Source: Patescibacteria group bacterium
GTDB taxonomy: Bacteria > Patescibacteriota > Patescibacteriia > UBA9934
Length of the DNA stretch: 57,642 nucleotides
Assembly: GCA_018062825.1 (NCBI GenBank)
Contig: JAGORL010000001.1
Location: forward strand, 189,432-247,073
Reading direction: 5' to 3'
Shown here: positions 1 through 8,353 of the stretch, one piece after another
Layout: the number at the start of each line of letters is the position of its first letter
How positions within the stretch are numbered: position 1 is the stretch's first letter
The notes under the pieces: generated by a model
What the model was told of the DNA's origin: nothing
Databases searched by the model: none
The model's input: only the letters and a program-made list of their open reading frames with translations
Position numbers and translations under genes: made by a program

Positions 1-2
1 TG

Positions 3-185
3 GTAACCGGTGTTGTTGCGTGGTTTGGCGTACAGGCCTTCATGAATATCGGAGCGATGGTTGGGGTAGCGCCAATTACAGGCGTGCCGCTACCATTTGT
101 GAGTTATGGCGGTACTGCGCTCGCGGTATCATTAACAGCGGTCGGGCTTGTATTAAACGTTTCTCGAACAAGTAAAGCAGACTAA
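3..185 (+). CDS. ftsW: Cell division protein FtsW/RodA family, C-terminal end (partial)
   Basis: Only the last 60 residues are present; the gene begins before the window. The tail has a membrane segment, then an amphipathic stretch reading NIGAMVGVAPITGVPLPF followed by SYGG, the SEDS-family signature that closes FtsW and RodA. FtsW is the lipid II polymerase of the septum, a multi-pass membrane protein. The assignment to FtsW rather than RodA rests on position: murG follows after 9 bases, as in the dcw division/cell-wall cluster. The protein ends shortly after its last membrane helix with a short basic tail. Confidence 0.85.
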   Translation, partial: VTGVVAWFGVQAFMNIGAMVGVAPITGVPLPFVSYGGTALAVSLTAVGLVLNVSRTSKAD

Positions 186-194
186 TGACGCCTT

Positions 195-1310
195 ATGTTG
201 CATCCAGTACCAAACCATCCAATTTTGTTTACCGGCGGCGGAACGCTTGGTCCAGTTACGCCGCTCTTAGCAGTTGCTGAGGCCTGGCGCCGCCGTGAAG
301 GAGATGTAGCATTTGCCTGGATCGGAACGCATCATGGCCCAGAGCGTCTACTTGTGGAGCGTGCCAAGATTCCATTCACTGCGCTTGCTGCACCAAAACT
401 TGATCGTACGAGACCTTGGACTTTGCCATTTGCGCCTCTGTTTTTTGGCATCAGTCTTATAAAGTCGATCATGCTTTTGCGAGCCATGCAGCCAAGAGCG
501 GTGATCTCCGCTGGTGCCTATGTAAGCGTGCCCCTTGCCTGGGCGGCGTGGGGGATGCGTATCCCGGTCTACATTCATCAACTTGATGTTGAGCCAGGGA
601 TGGCGAATCGTTTAATGGCATGGTGTGCAAAGCGTATTACTGTCACCTGGCCACAGTCGGCGAGTGTATTTCCCGCTAAGAAAACACTGGTCGTTGGCGC
701 AATGACGCGTGCCGTAATGCGCCTCGGAGAGGCGTCGCTTGCTAAGGATAGATACGGATTCCCACCAAGCAAGCCACTTATTCTTGTCATCGGTGGCGGT
801 ACGGGAGCCGCTAGCATGAATGAATCGATCCGTACGCTAGTGCCAGAACTCGTAAAGCACGCTAGCGTGATTCATTTAACCGGTCGCGGCAAAATGCCAG
901 CCAACCTACCAAACCATGAGCATTACATAGCTCTTGAATTTCTCGATGAAGGATTGGCTGACGTCTACGCCGGCGCCGATATCGTGATTGCACGCGCAGG
1001 CATGGGAACGATTGCGGAACTCGCAGCGCTTGGTAAGGCAAGTATTTTGTTACCAATCCCACAGTCACACCAGGTGGCAAATGCTCATGCCGTTTCAGAA
1101 AAAGAAGCCGCTGAAGTATTGATTGCACCAACGCCTCAAGTCTTGCTTCAAGCGATTATGAAACTTTTGAAGGATCAAGATCGTCGAGCATACCTTAGTG
1201 GTAACATTCGGGGGCTTTGGCCGCTGAACGCAGATGAGCGTATTGTGCACGAGGTAGTAAATGATATCGGCGCAGTGGCGGCGGATGAGTCATCTGCTAA
1301 TATTAGCTAA
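195..1310 (+). CDS. murG: MurG: UDP-GlcNAc:lipid I N-acetylglucosaminyltransferase
   Basis: Converts lipid I to lipid II at the inner face of the membrane. The 371-residue length is normal for a GT-B fold MurG. The N-terminal glycine-rich loop reads TGGGTLGPVTPL (family form GGTGGH-P), so the usual His is replaced. A hydrophobic patch near residues 80-120 is the expected membrane-association surface. The C-terminal donor site is clear: ARAGMGTIAELAALGKASIL followed by LPIPQSHQVANA. The second Rossmann domain opens with ILVIGGGTGAASMN. It follows ftsW closely and has no Shine-Dalgarno, so it is probably cotranscribed with ftsW. An ATG overlapping the ftsW stop is out of frame and was rejected as start. 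Confidence 0.9.
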   Translation: MLHPVPNHPILFTGGGTLGPVTPLLAVAEAWRRREGDVAFAWIGTHHGPERLLVERAKIPFTALAAPKLDRTRPWTLPFAPLFFGISLIKSIMLLRAMQPRAVISAGAYVSVPLAWAAWGMRIPVYIHQLDVEPGMANRLMAWCAKRITVTWPQSASVFPAKKTLVVGAMTRAVMRLGEASLAKDRYGFPPSKPLILVIGGGTGAASMNESIRTLVPELVKHASVIHLTGRGKMPANLPNHEHYIALEFLDEGLADVYAGADIVIARAGMGTIAELAALGKASILLPIPQSHQVANAHAVSEKEAAEVLIAPTPQVLLQAIMKLLKDQDRRAYLSGNIRGLWPLNADERIVHEVVNDIGAVAADESSANIS

Positions 1311-1364
1311 AAAGCCGGCATCGCTTGTCACTAGGTGAGTTCTTCGCTAAGGTAAGCCGTTCAT

Positions 1365-2039
1365 ATGACGCGCACGACCTATATAGCACTTCTGGCACCC
1401 ACTCTGCTTTTCGCGGTTTTTTGCGGTGCGTTCTGGGCGTCGCAGGCGGTTCGTACTCCAGAGGTGGTATCGCTCGCCACGGAGTGTGAAGATCTTGGCG
1501 GAGAATGGCTCCGCAAGAGCGCGCGGCCAATCTGTGTTCGAGAGGGAGAGCTTCTTGTATACGATCAAGCAACTGATGAGTTTGTGCATGATGGGCAGTT
1601 GTCACGTGCCGGGAGTGCTGATGTTGCCATTCCGTTGATCGAAGCCGCTTCAGCTACTGATATTTGCACACAGAATTTTGAAGACTTTGCAGTGACTGAT
1701 CTGTATGCCGGTAGAGCGCGTGTTGATTTCACAACACTTCCTGAGGCTAACATGCACCGCACGACCATAAGTGAGGATGTAAACCGAGGTGCCAACTTTG
1801 CAGGTACCTATGTGGTATCAACCTGGGGATGCGGTAGTGACTGCCGCGGGAGTGCGGTTGTTAATGCGCAAAGCGGCGCCATCCTTGCCTACGATCTTCG
1901 ATCATCAGTCGGTGAAGCCTATGAGCGCGAGAGCAATCTGCTCGTACTTGATCCAGACGTAGAGGATAAGCGAACGTTCGTTATTGAGAATAACAATGCT
2001 GAAAACGAACGCCTGCTCGAGATTTGTATAAGTGAATAA
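1365..2039 (+). CDS. Membrane-anchored or exported protein of unknown function
   Basis: A 224-residue protein with one hydrophobic segment at residues 6-27, so it is anchored outside the membrane or exported. Cysteines occur in pairs (for example CEDLGGEW upstream of RPICV, and WGCGSDC near residue 157), suggesting disulfides. The C-terminal half contains NFAGTYVVSTWGCGSDC and then a hydrophobic strand and NAQSGAI. I recall this pattern (FAGHY..VTWGCG..C) from widespread uncharacterised exported proteins, but no function is known to me. A weak AAGG sits 13 bases before the start. It is followed by a terminator, so it closes the ftsW-murG transcription unit. Confidence 0.7.
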   Translation: MTRTTYIALLAPTLLFAVFCGAFWASQAVRTPEVVSLATECEDLGGEWLRKSARPICVREGELLVYDQATDEFVHDGQLSRAGSADVAIPLIEAASATDICTQNFEDFAVTDLYAGRARVDFTTLPEANMHRTTISEDVNRGANFAGTYVVSTWGCGSDCRGSAVVNAQSGAILAYDLRSSVGEAYERESNLLVLDPDVEDKRTFVIENNNAENERLLEICISE

Positions 2040-2040
2040 A

Positions 2041-2107
2041 AAAACACCCTCAGCCCTGATCGATTCGGCAAAGCCGGAAAGTCTTAAGGGTCAAAGGGTG
2101 TTTTTTT
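2041..2107 (+). terminator. Rho-independent terminator after the murG unit
   Basis: AAAACACCCT at 2041-2050 pairs with AGGGTG plus the first T residues at 2095-2107, ending in seven T. The loop is long (44 bases), with an inner GCC-rich part. The T run is shared with the encoded 3-prime CCA of the opposite-strand tRNA-Lys. Confidence 0.75.
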
Positions 2108-2181
2108 GGTGCGCTGGGAGGGGATCGAACCCTCGACCACGGGCTTAAAAGGCCCTTGCTCTACCGCTGAGCTACCAGCGC
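2107..2181 (-). tRNA. tRNA-Lys (anticodon UUU)
   Basis: Reading the reverse strand, acceptor GCGCTGG pairs with CCAGCGC; the D arm is GCTC-AGCGGTA-GAGC; the anticodon loop is CTTTTAA (anticodon TTT); the T arm is GAGGG-TTCGATC-CCCTC. Discriminator A is followed by an encoded CCA. Its 5-prime end lies two bases from a long palindromic element (2184-2310). Confidence 0.95.
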
Positions 2182-2310
2182 GCGTTGGAACTGCCCAAGT
2201 TTGTCCATCTTCTTCGTCGCCGGCTTGCGCTCGGCCTCACCGTACTTGATAGTACGTTTCGGCCGTGCTCGCCGTCTCCTTGAATCTGAACAAACTTAGC
2301 AGCTCCAACT
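2182..2310. repeat. Long palindromic element, copy A, abutting tRNA-Lys
   Basis: An imperfect inverted repeat of about 125 bases. The outer arms read GTTGGAACTGCCCAAGTTTG and, from the other end, GTTGGAGCTGCTAAGTTTG. The apex is the small perfect hairpin CGTACT-TGAT-AGTACG. Read towards tRNA-Lys, it matches copy C (10154-10276) with only a handful of differences over about 124 bases. It ends two bases before the tRNA 5-prime end. It has no coding capacity of its own. The rest of the gap up to 2433 shows only small palindromes such as CTAGT-TCT-ACTAG near 2327. Confidence 0.85.
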
Positions 2311-2433
2311 TTTACATGTGTCAGGCTAGTTCTACTAGTAATCTCGTTGAGGCTAGCAAAACTTAGTAGGTTTACCGCACCTGATCGCCGCATTGCTATC
2401 TCTGTGAGCTTGAACAAGCTTAGGAGATGTAAC

Positions 2434-2447
2434 ACCATGCGCATGGT
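2434..2447. promoter_or_regulatory. Perfect 14-bp palindrome and nearby direct repeats upstream of the P-type ATPase
   Basis: ACCATGCGCATGGT is a perfect palindrome, followed by two direct copies of CAGAATTTC about 22 bases apart (near 2448 and 2470). Both lie upstream of the ATPase promoter and could be regulator sites. Function is inferred from position only. Confidence 0.35.
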
Positions 2448-2484
2448 CAGAATTTCCGCAGTACAATATCAGAATTTCGTGAAC

Positions 2485-2513
2485 TTGGGAAGGGACAATG
2501 GGAAGGGTACAAT
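2485..2513 (+). promoter_or_regulatory. Promoter of the P-type ATPase
   Basis: TTGGGA (2485-2490), 17-base spacer, TACAAT (2508-2513), then 8 bases to an ATG at 2522. The predicted start of transcription coincides with the ATG, so the mRNA would be nearly leaderless. This decides the start codon at 2522 over the upstream in-frame ATG at 2498. Confidence 0.6.
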
Positions 2514-2521
2514 ACTTCTAT

Positions 2522-5113
2522 ATGGAGGAACAGAAATTATGGCACGCCATGACGGCGCCGGACGCCCTGCACGCTAGTGAGGCTTCAATACAGGGGCTTA
2601 CGGATACAGAAGCAAAAAAGCGTCGAGCAGCGCACCCTGGTTCAGCTTTTCCTCGTCCAAAAGCCACTTCCGTGGGCAAGATCGCCATGCGCCAGGTCGC
2701 AAGCCCGCTGACGCTTATTTTGCTCTTTGCCATGGCGTTATCCGTGGCTTATGGTGAGGTCATTGAAGCCTGGCTCACGGGCGGAGTGATCGCGGTAAAT
2801 GCCGCGCTTGGATTTTTCCAAGAGTACAAAGCCGATCGAGCGCTGGCCGCTCTGCAGAAGTTTTTGCCACTTCAAGCGCGTGTCCTTCGTGATGGTGAAA
2901 TAGTAGCCATCAATGCTGACGATATTGTGGTTGGAGACATTGTTGAATTTTCGGCTGGAGATAAGGTAGTGGCTGATGCGCGCCTTGTAGCTGCTACGCA
3001 ATTAGCAACGGGAGAATCAGCCCTGACTGGCGAAAGTGCTGAAGTTGTTAAAAATATTGAACTTATCGATGCGAGCGCTTCAGTAAGTGATCGTAAAAAC
3101 ATGATCTACGCTGGAACAACAGTTGTTTCAGGGTATGGGCGCGCGGTGGTGATCGCTGTTGGCAAGCAGACAGAGTTTGGGCGCATCTCTGCGCTCGTAA
3201 CGCAAACCGCAGCTGAGCCAACCCCACTTGAGCGCGACATGAAGCGCTTTGCAAGGCAGCTGTCGGGAATCATGATCATTGTTGCTGGGGGCCTCTTTCT
3301 TTTTGGTCTGTATCGCGGTATGTCAGTTCCAGACATGGCGGCGGTGAGTGCGGCGGTAGCTGTAGCAGCGGTGCCTGAGGGCTTACTTGTGAGCATGACC
3401 GTGATTCTTGCAGTTGGAACACGTCGCATGGTGAAGCGTAACGCACTCGTACGAAAATTGGTGGCCGCTGAAACGCTTGGGGGTGTGAACGTCATGTGTA
3501 TAGATAAAACAGGCACGATCACAACAGGTGATATGGAAGTTGTGGAGGTGCGAAGTGGCGTTCGTTTACTCGCAATTTCCGGCAAGATGGAAATTGAAGC
3601 TGTGCTTAAGCGCGCACTGTGGGCGCTTGGCGGTAGCGAGCAAGAAAGCGGGGGAGGAAATCAGACCGAGCGAACACTGCGCGTATTTGTGCAGAAAAAT
3701 ATCACAACAAAAGAGAGTGACGAGTGGTCGGTGATAGAATCACTTCCGTTTAATTCAAAAGAGAAATTTTCGGCAAAGGTGATAAGTAAGGGGGCAGACA
3801 GGGAGGTCATAATTCTCGGTGCTCCAGATGTACTCCTCGAACGATCGGGGATAAATGATGCCGAGCGAAGTATGTACGCCAAGGTGCTCGATGACATGAC
3901 CGCTCGTGGCCTGCGTGTACTACTTATTGCGCGTAAGGAAGGCGGTGCAACAGATAGTGACATCCTGACAGACAGTAAGCCGATCGGCTTTATTGGCCTG
4001 CAAGATCCGATTCGCCCGCATATTGCTGACGTTGTGCGGCAAGCAAAAAGTGCCGGCGTACGCACGATAATGATAACGGGCGATCACCCGCAAACCGCAT
4101 ATCTGGTTGCTCATAGCGTAGGCATCGCAACCGATCGTGAACAGGTAGTCACAGGAACGCAATTGCATGCCATGGATGACGGACAGCTTGCACAGCGCAT
4201 TCGTGATATTCGCGTTTTTGCTCGCGTACTTCCTGAAGATAAGGTGCGCATTGTGCGAGCGCTCCAGGCTCAAGGTGGCGTGGTGGCCATGACCGGTGAC
4301 GGCGTAAACGATGGTCCGGCACTAAAAGCGGCGGATGTGGGGGTTGCTATGGGTAGTGGTACGGATGTCGCGAAAGAAACTTCGGAGCTCGTGCTTCTTG
4401 ATAACAATGCTCGCTCGATTGTTGACGCAATTCGTGAAGGCCGTGTGATTTTTGAAAATCTGCGCAAAGTATTAGCGTATCTTTTAACGTTTAGCATGAG
4501 TGAGACGGCAATTTTGGCAGCGGCACTCGCAGTTGGGCTGCCTTTGCCATTTTCTCCGCTCCACATCCTGTGGATCAATGTGGTCACTGATGGCTTTCCG
4601 GGGGTAGCGCTGGCTTTCGAGCGCGGTGAACGCGGAATAATGGGCGAGGCTCCGAGAGGAAATAACGCTCCGCTCATGGACCGGCGTATGTGGACATTTG
4701 TAGTTTTGTGCGGATTGGTAGCAATGACAGGTCTCATTGGTACATACGCATATGCCATGAGCCAAGGGGCGTCGCTAGAAACTGCGCGTACACTTCTTTT
4801 CCTTTCACTTGGGATTGATTCACTCTTTGCGGTATTTATCATGCGTTCACTACGCTCCGGATTCTGGGCAACATCGCTCGCCTCAAATGGCTATCTTCTG
4901 GCGGCGGTTGCGGTCGGCTTTGGCCTTCTTCTATTGCCGGTGAGTGTGCCGCTAATGCGTGAGGCGTTTGAGCTCGTAGTGTTGCCGTGGACAGGTTGGG
5001 TCTTCATTTTTGGCTTAGCTGGAGTGAAGTTTGCGCTATTTGAACTCATGAAGCATCTAACTGTGCGCAGATATTTCTCTCAAAACGCATCGGTTGTTAT
5101 GATGTCACCATAA
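2522..5113 (+). CDS. P-type (P2, Ca2+-ATPase-like) cation-transporting ATPase
   Basis: An 863-residue ATP-driven cation pump of the plasma membrane. The N-terminal cytoplasmic region has the P2 form GLTDTEAKKRR. The actuator domain has LTGES near residue 168. The phosphorylation motif CIDKTGTITTGD places the catalytic Asp at about residue 328. The hinge reads MITGDHPQTA and TGDGVNDGPALKAADVG near residue 590. Helix M4 carries VPEGLL, M5 carries SMSE and M6 NVVTDGFPGVAL, matching the E/N-x-x-TD ligands of Ca2+ pumps, although the ion is not proven. Ten membrane helices are apparent. It separates murG from murD, so it looks like an insertion into the cell-wall cluster; murD follows after four bases. 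Confidence 0.88.
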   Translation: MEEQKLWHAMTAPDALHASEASIQGLTDTEAKKRRAAHPGSAFPRPKATSVGKIAMRQVASPLTLILLFAMALSVAYGEVIEAWLTGGVIAVNAALGFFQEYKADRALAALQKFLPLQARVLRDGEIVAINADDIVVGDIVEFSAGDKVVADARLVAATQLATGESALTGESAEVVKNIELIDASASVSDRKNMIYAGTTVVSGYGRAVVIAVGKQTEFGRISALVTQTAAEPTPLERDMKRFARQLSGIMIIVAGGLFLFGLYRGMSVPDMAAVSAAVAVAAVPEGLLVSMTVILAVGTRRMVKRNALVRKLVAAETLGGVNVMCIDKTGTITTGDMEVVEVRSGVRLLAISGKMEIEAVLKRALWALGGSEQESGGGNQTERTLRVFVQKNITTKESDEWSVIESLPFNSKEKFSAKVISKGADREVIILGAPDVLLERSGINDAERSMYAKVLDDMTARGLRVLLIARKEGGATDSDILTDSKPIGFIGLQDPIRPHIADVVRQAKSAGVRTIMITGDHPQTAYLVAHSVGIATDREQVVTGTQLHAMDDGQLAQRIRDIRVFARVLPEDKVRIVRALQAQGGVVAMTGDGVNDGPALKAADVGVAMGSGTDVAKETSELVLLDNNARSIVDAIREGRVIFENLRKVLAYLLTFSMSETAILAAALAVGLPLPFSPLHILWINVVTDGFPGVALAFERGERGIMGEAPRGNNAPLMDRRMWTFVVLCGLVAMTGLIGTYAYAMSQGASLETARTLLFLSLGIDSLFAVFIMRSLRSGFWATSLASNGYLLAAVAVGFGLLLLPVSVPLMREAFELVVLPWTGWVFIFGLAGVKFALFELMKHLTVRRYFSQNASVVMMSP

Positions 5114-5117
5114 CTTT

Positions 5118-6572
5118 ATGGATCTCTCTCGCCTCGAAAATTTCAAAGACGCTATCGTGACTGTGATGGGTCTTGGTCGCTACAAGCAAGGTAGTGGACT
5201 CGGCTCCGCTAAGTGGTTAATGCGCCACGGAGCTCAAACCGTGATCACCGACTTAAAAAGCGAACAAGACTTAAAAGAGTCTGTGGACTTAGTCATGGAA
5301 TGGTTCAATAAGTATCGTGAACTGTATCCTGATAGAACGATCTATCAACCAGTATTTGTTCTTGGCACGCATCGTGAGGAGGATTTCACGGGCGTCGACT
5401 GCGTCATGCAGAATCCTGGCGTGCCAAGTGAATCCGAATTCATTCAGGCAGCAAAAAAGTTGAGCGTACCAATTGAATCAGACGTCAGTATCTTCTTCCG
5501 GTACTTTAAGCATCCAGTTGTTGCTGTTACGGGTACCAAGGGTAAAACAACGACCACGCTTATCATCGGCGAGATGCTAAAAAAGATGTCTGAAGAGGCA
5601 ATAACAGCTGGCAACGTGCGCGTTTCACCGCTAGAGTTTCTTGACGAGCTTTTGAAGTCAGATGCCAAAACGCCAGTAGTGCTTGAGCTCTCTTCTTGGT
5701 TACTCGAGAGTCTGCCAGGCGCTTTTGCAGATATGAAGCGCGGGCCAGATATCGCTGTTCTAACCAATATTTCACCGGATCACCTTGATCGTTACCCGTC
5801 CTATGAGGCGTATATCGCTTCTAAGGAAATTATTTTCCAGTATCAAAACGCTTCGCAGATCACGATTTTAAATAAAGATCACGATATCGTCTCTGCACTT
5901 GCTCCAAAAGTAAAAGCCAAGCTGTATTGGTATTCCATGCAGCCTATGGCTGAGAACGGGTGTTACATCAAGGACGGTAAAGTGATGTTCCGTGACGGCA
6001 CACGAGAAGAAGAAGTAATCGCCGTTACTGACATTGCCCTACAGGGTGATCATAATATTTCAAACGCCCTTGCTGCTGTTGCTGCCTCGCTGTTGCGTGG
6101 AGTAGCTGCGCCTGACGTGGCAGCTGTTTTGAAGTCATTTAAGGGCGTTGATGATCGTCAGGAGCTTGTTCGTGAGGTTGATGAGATTATGTATATCAAC
6201 GATACGGCCGCTACCGCGCCTGATGCTGTTGTGGCTGCCTTAAAGCACTTCGGCAAAGATGGTCGAGTTGTGCTTATTGCCGGTGGCGTGGATAAAAAAA
6301 TGGAGTACAAGGTACTGGCAGATGAGATCGCAAAATCAACGAAAGCACTCGTGCTCTTTCCGGGAACTGCTTCTGAGGCTATTGAACGTGAACTTGCTGG
6401 TCGCAAAGAGGTTCATAAAGCAAACAGCATGAAAGAGGCGGTGCAGACCGCACGTAAGCTCGCGCAAAGCGGAGACTTCGTTGTTCTTTCCCCGGGAGCT
6501 GCTAGTTTTAACATGTTTAAGAACGAATTTGATCGCGGTGAACAGTTCCGCGAAGAGGTGCGCAATCTGTAG
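5118..6572 (+). CDS. murD: MurD: UDP-N-acetylmuramoylalanine--D-glutamate ligase
   Basis: Adds D-Glu to UDP-MurNAc-L-Ala in the cytoplasm. The 484-residue protein has an N-terminal Rossmann domain opening with VTVMGLGRYKQGSG, an ATPase P-loop VTGTKGKTTTT near residue 138, the central LELSSWLLES segment, and NISPDHLDRY for Mg2+/ATP binding. The C-terminal domain contains YINDTAATAPDAVVAAL and ends with LSPGAASFNMFKNEFDRGEQ, which is diagnostic of MurD. It starts four bases after the ATPase stop without Shine-Dalgarno and is followed by murE after three bases, so it belongs to one operon with the downstream wall genes. Confidence 0.92.
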   Translation: MDLSRLENFKDAIVTVMGLGRYKQGSGLGSAKWLMRHGAQTVITDLKSEQDLKESVDLVMEWFNKYRELYPDRTIYQPVFVLGTHREEDFTGVDCVMQNPGVPSESEFIQAAKKLSVPIESDVSIFFRYFKHPVVAVTGTKGKTTTTLIIGEMLKKMSEEAITAGNVRVSPLEFLDELLKSDAKTPVVLELSSWLLESLPGAFADMKRGPDIAVLTNISPDHLDRYPSYEAYIASKEIIFQYQNASQITILNKDHDIVSALAPKVKAKLYWYSMQPMAENGCYIKDGKVMFRDGTREEEVIAVTDIALQGDHNISNALAAVAASLLRGVAAPDVAAVLKSFKGVDDRQELVREVDEIMYINDTAATAPDAVVAALKHFGKDGRVVLIAGGVDKKMEYKVLADEIAKSTKALVLFPGTASEAIERELAGRKEVHKANSMKEAVQTARKLAQSGDFVVLSPGAASFNMFKNEFDRGEQFREEVRNL

Positions 6573-6575
6573 CGT

Positions 6576-7895
6576 ATGTTGCGACTGCTAAGAAAAGTCA
6601 TGCCTCAGGGGGTGCTGCAGGGGTACCACTATGTTCTGGCGCGTGCTGCGGCTTTGAAGTATCAGAATCCATCTCAGGATCTGATCGTTATTGGCGTTAC
6701 TGGAACAAATGGCAAATCAACAACGGTGAATTTCATTGCTCAGTTATTAACCGAGCTTGGTGAGACCGTTGGCTATACGTCGACTGCCGGTTTCTCGGTT
6801 GCAGGGTCATACGTTGAGAACAAAATGAAAATGACCATGCCTGGTCGCTTTGCCTTGCAGGACCTGCTCGCAAAAATGCGAGATGCCAAGTGTGGCTTTG
6901 CGATTGTCGAAACCTCATCCCAAGGCCTGGCCCAGTATCGTCACCTTGGAATCAACTACGATGTCGCCGTCTTCACGAACTTAACCCCCGAGCACCTAGA
7001 GGCGCACGGCGGCTTTGAGGCTTACAAAAAAGCTAAGGGCTTACTTTTTGCACATCTAACCAAGCGCTCCAGAAAGTTTCTACGCAGTAAAACGATGCCA
7101 AAAATTGCGGTCTTAAATGCGGATGATGAACACGCTAGGTATTACGCCGGTTTTCCCGCTGATGTGCATGCCTGGTTTGGTTTTGGTGAGAACAAAGGTG
7201 GCTATAGCGCCCAGGTACTTAAAGAAGATCCAGCTGGCGCTGATGTGACGATTAATGATATTCCAACACGTCTTCCACTAGCTGCACAGTTTGAACGTAA
7301 AAATGCCCTGGCAGCGATTGCAACCGTTGCCGCGCTCGGCTTCCCATTGTCAGACGTTGTCTTTGCTGCGCAATCGTTAAAGAGTGTCGCTGGTCGTTTT
7401 GAAAAGATCGACGCCGGCCAGCCGTTTACCGTTGTCGTGGATTATGCCTACGAGCCGTATGCGCTTGAGGCGCTCTTTGCTTCAGTCGCGCCGCTTGAGC
7501 CAAAGCGCATTCTTGGCATTCATGGTTCGGCGGGCGGCGGGCGTGACATTGCACGACGCCCAGAAATTGGTCGAGTTGCTGCTTTGCATGAAGCGATAAC
7601 CGTAATTACCAATGAAGATCCATACGATGACAATCCTCAGGAGATTATGGAGGCGGTAGCAGAAGGCGCTCGCGCGCAGGGAAAGAAGGATCAAGAAGAT
7701 CTGTTCATCATTGAAGACCGTCAGCAGGCAATTGATTTTGTGATCGCAAAAGCACAGCCGGGTGATGTGGTGGTGATCACAGGTAAGGGTTCGGAGCCGG
7801 TGATGGCGCTCGCGCGTGGTGAATTAAAGCCATGGGATGACCGAAAAGCAGCTCGTCAGGCGCTCGCTAAGGCCGGATACGGTACAATGGCTTAA
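6576..7895 (+). CDS. murE: MurE-like Mur ligase lacking the N-terminal uridine-binding domain
   Basis: A 439-residue ligase of the MurE type, which adds the third amino acid of the stem peptide. The P-loop VTGTNGKST occurs already at about residue 42, whereas MurE normally has about 100 residues before it; the usual UDP-binding domain is therefore missing. Family features are ETSSQGLAQYRHLGI (MurE form EVSSHAL) and NLTPEHLEAHGGFEAYKKAK. The C-terminal domain has VDYAYEP, GSAGGGRDIARRPEIG and TNEDPYDDNP, the DNPR-like loop that binds the incoming amino acid, here ending in Q rather than R. That makes the amino-acid specificity uncertain. It could also be an amide-forming relative, but the signatures favour MurE. 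Confidence 0.8.
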   Translation: MLRLLRKVMPQGVLQGYHYVLARAAALKYQNPSQDLIVIGVTGTNGKSTTVNFIAQLLTELGETVGYTSTAGFSVAGSYVENKMKMTMPGRFALQDLLAKMRDAKCGFAIVETSSQGLAQYRHLGINYDVAVFTNLTPEHLEAHGGFEAYKKAKGLLFAHLTKRSRKFLRSKTMPKIAVLNADDEHARYYAGFPADVHAWFGFGENKGGYSAQVLKEDPAGADVTINDIPTRLPLAAQFERKNALAAIATVAALGFPLSDVVFAAQSLKSVAGRFEKIDAGQPFTVVVDYAYEPYALEALFASVAPLEPKRILGIHGSAGGGRDIARRPEIGRVAALHEAITVITNEDPYDDNPQEIMEAVAEGARAQGKKDQEDLFIIEDRQQAIDFVIAKAQPGDVVVITGKGSEPVMALARGELKPWDDRKAARQALAKAGYGTMA

Positions 7896-7915
7896 GAAAC
7901 TGTTCACGCTTTCCT

Positions 7916-8353
7916 ATGGTGCAAGCAGATTCAGGAAAAATGAGAAAAACAAGTTCAATCAAGCGCTGGATCGTGCTTGGGAACTTGATTGCGCTTGGCG
8001 TACTTGGTTTTGCATTTACTCGTGAGTATCTAAGAAATGCAGATATCGAACGAGAAATTGCGCGCTGGGAAAGTGAAAACGCTCGCCTTGAGGGTGATCG
8101 ATTGGCGGCACTTGATCTGATCAGTGAACTTTCAAGTGAGTATTACGTTGAGGGGGAGGGGCGATCAAAGTTTGGCCTTGGTCGACCGGGGGAGACGCTC
8201 GTTGTGGTGCAAGATGGTGCAAGCGAAGTGCAGCTTGAGCCGCAGGCCGCTGTTGTTGTAGATTCTGGTTACTCAAATCCCGAACGTTGGTTTTTATACT
8301 TTTTCGATCGTGAGCGATTGATGGCTGCTGAGGATGTGTATGAAGCAAACTGA
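7916..8353 (+). CDS. FtsB/DivIC-like septum formation protein
   Basis: A 145-residue bitopic protein: one membrane helix at about residues 18-36, then a short coiled coil rich in Glu and Arg (DIEREIARWESENARLEGD), then a beta-rich end with YYVEGEGRSKFGLGRPGET, a typical FtsB/DivIC ending. These proteins bridge FtsL and FtsQ in the divisome. Place in the wall cluster agrees. An alternative start at 7940 (MRKTSS) has AGGA just upstream and would remove eight polar residues; I cannot decide. The gene overlaps the following one by 14 bases. Confidence 0.72.
   Translation: MVQADSGKMRKTSSIKRWIVLGNLIALGVLGFAFTREYLRNADIEREIARWESENARLEGDRLAALDLISELSSEYYVEGEGRSKFGLGRPGETLVVVQDGASEVQLEPQAAVVVDSGYSNPERWFLYFFDRERLMAAEDVYEAN

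Noticed and set aside
2182-2310. Palindromic element as an insertion sequence or transposase remnant
   Set aside because: It has no coding content and is essentially all inverted repeat; a non-autonomous or structural RNA element is more fitting.
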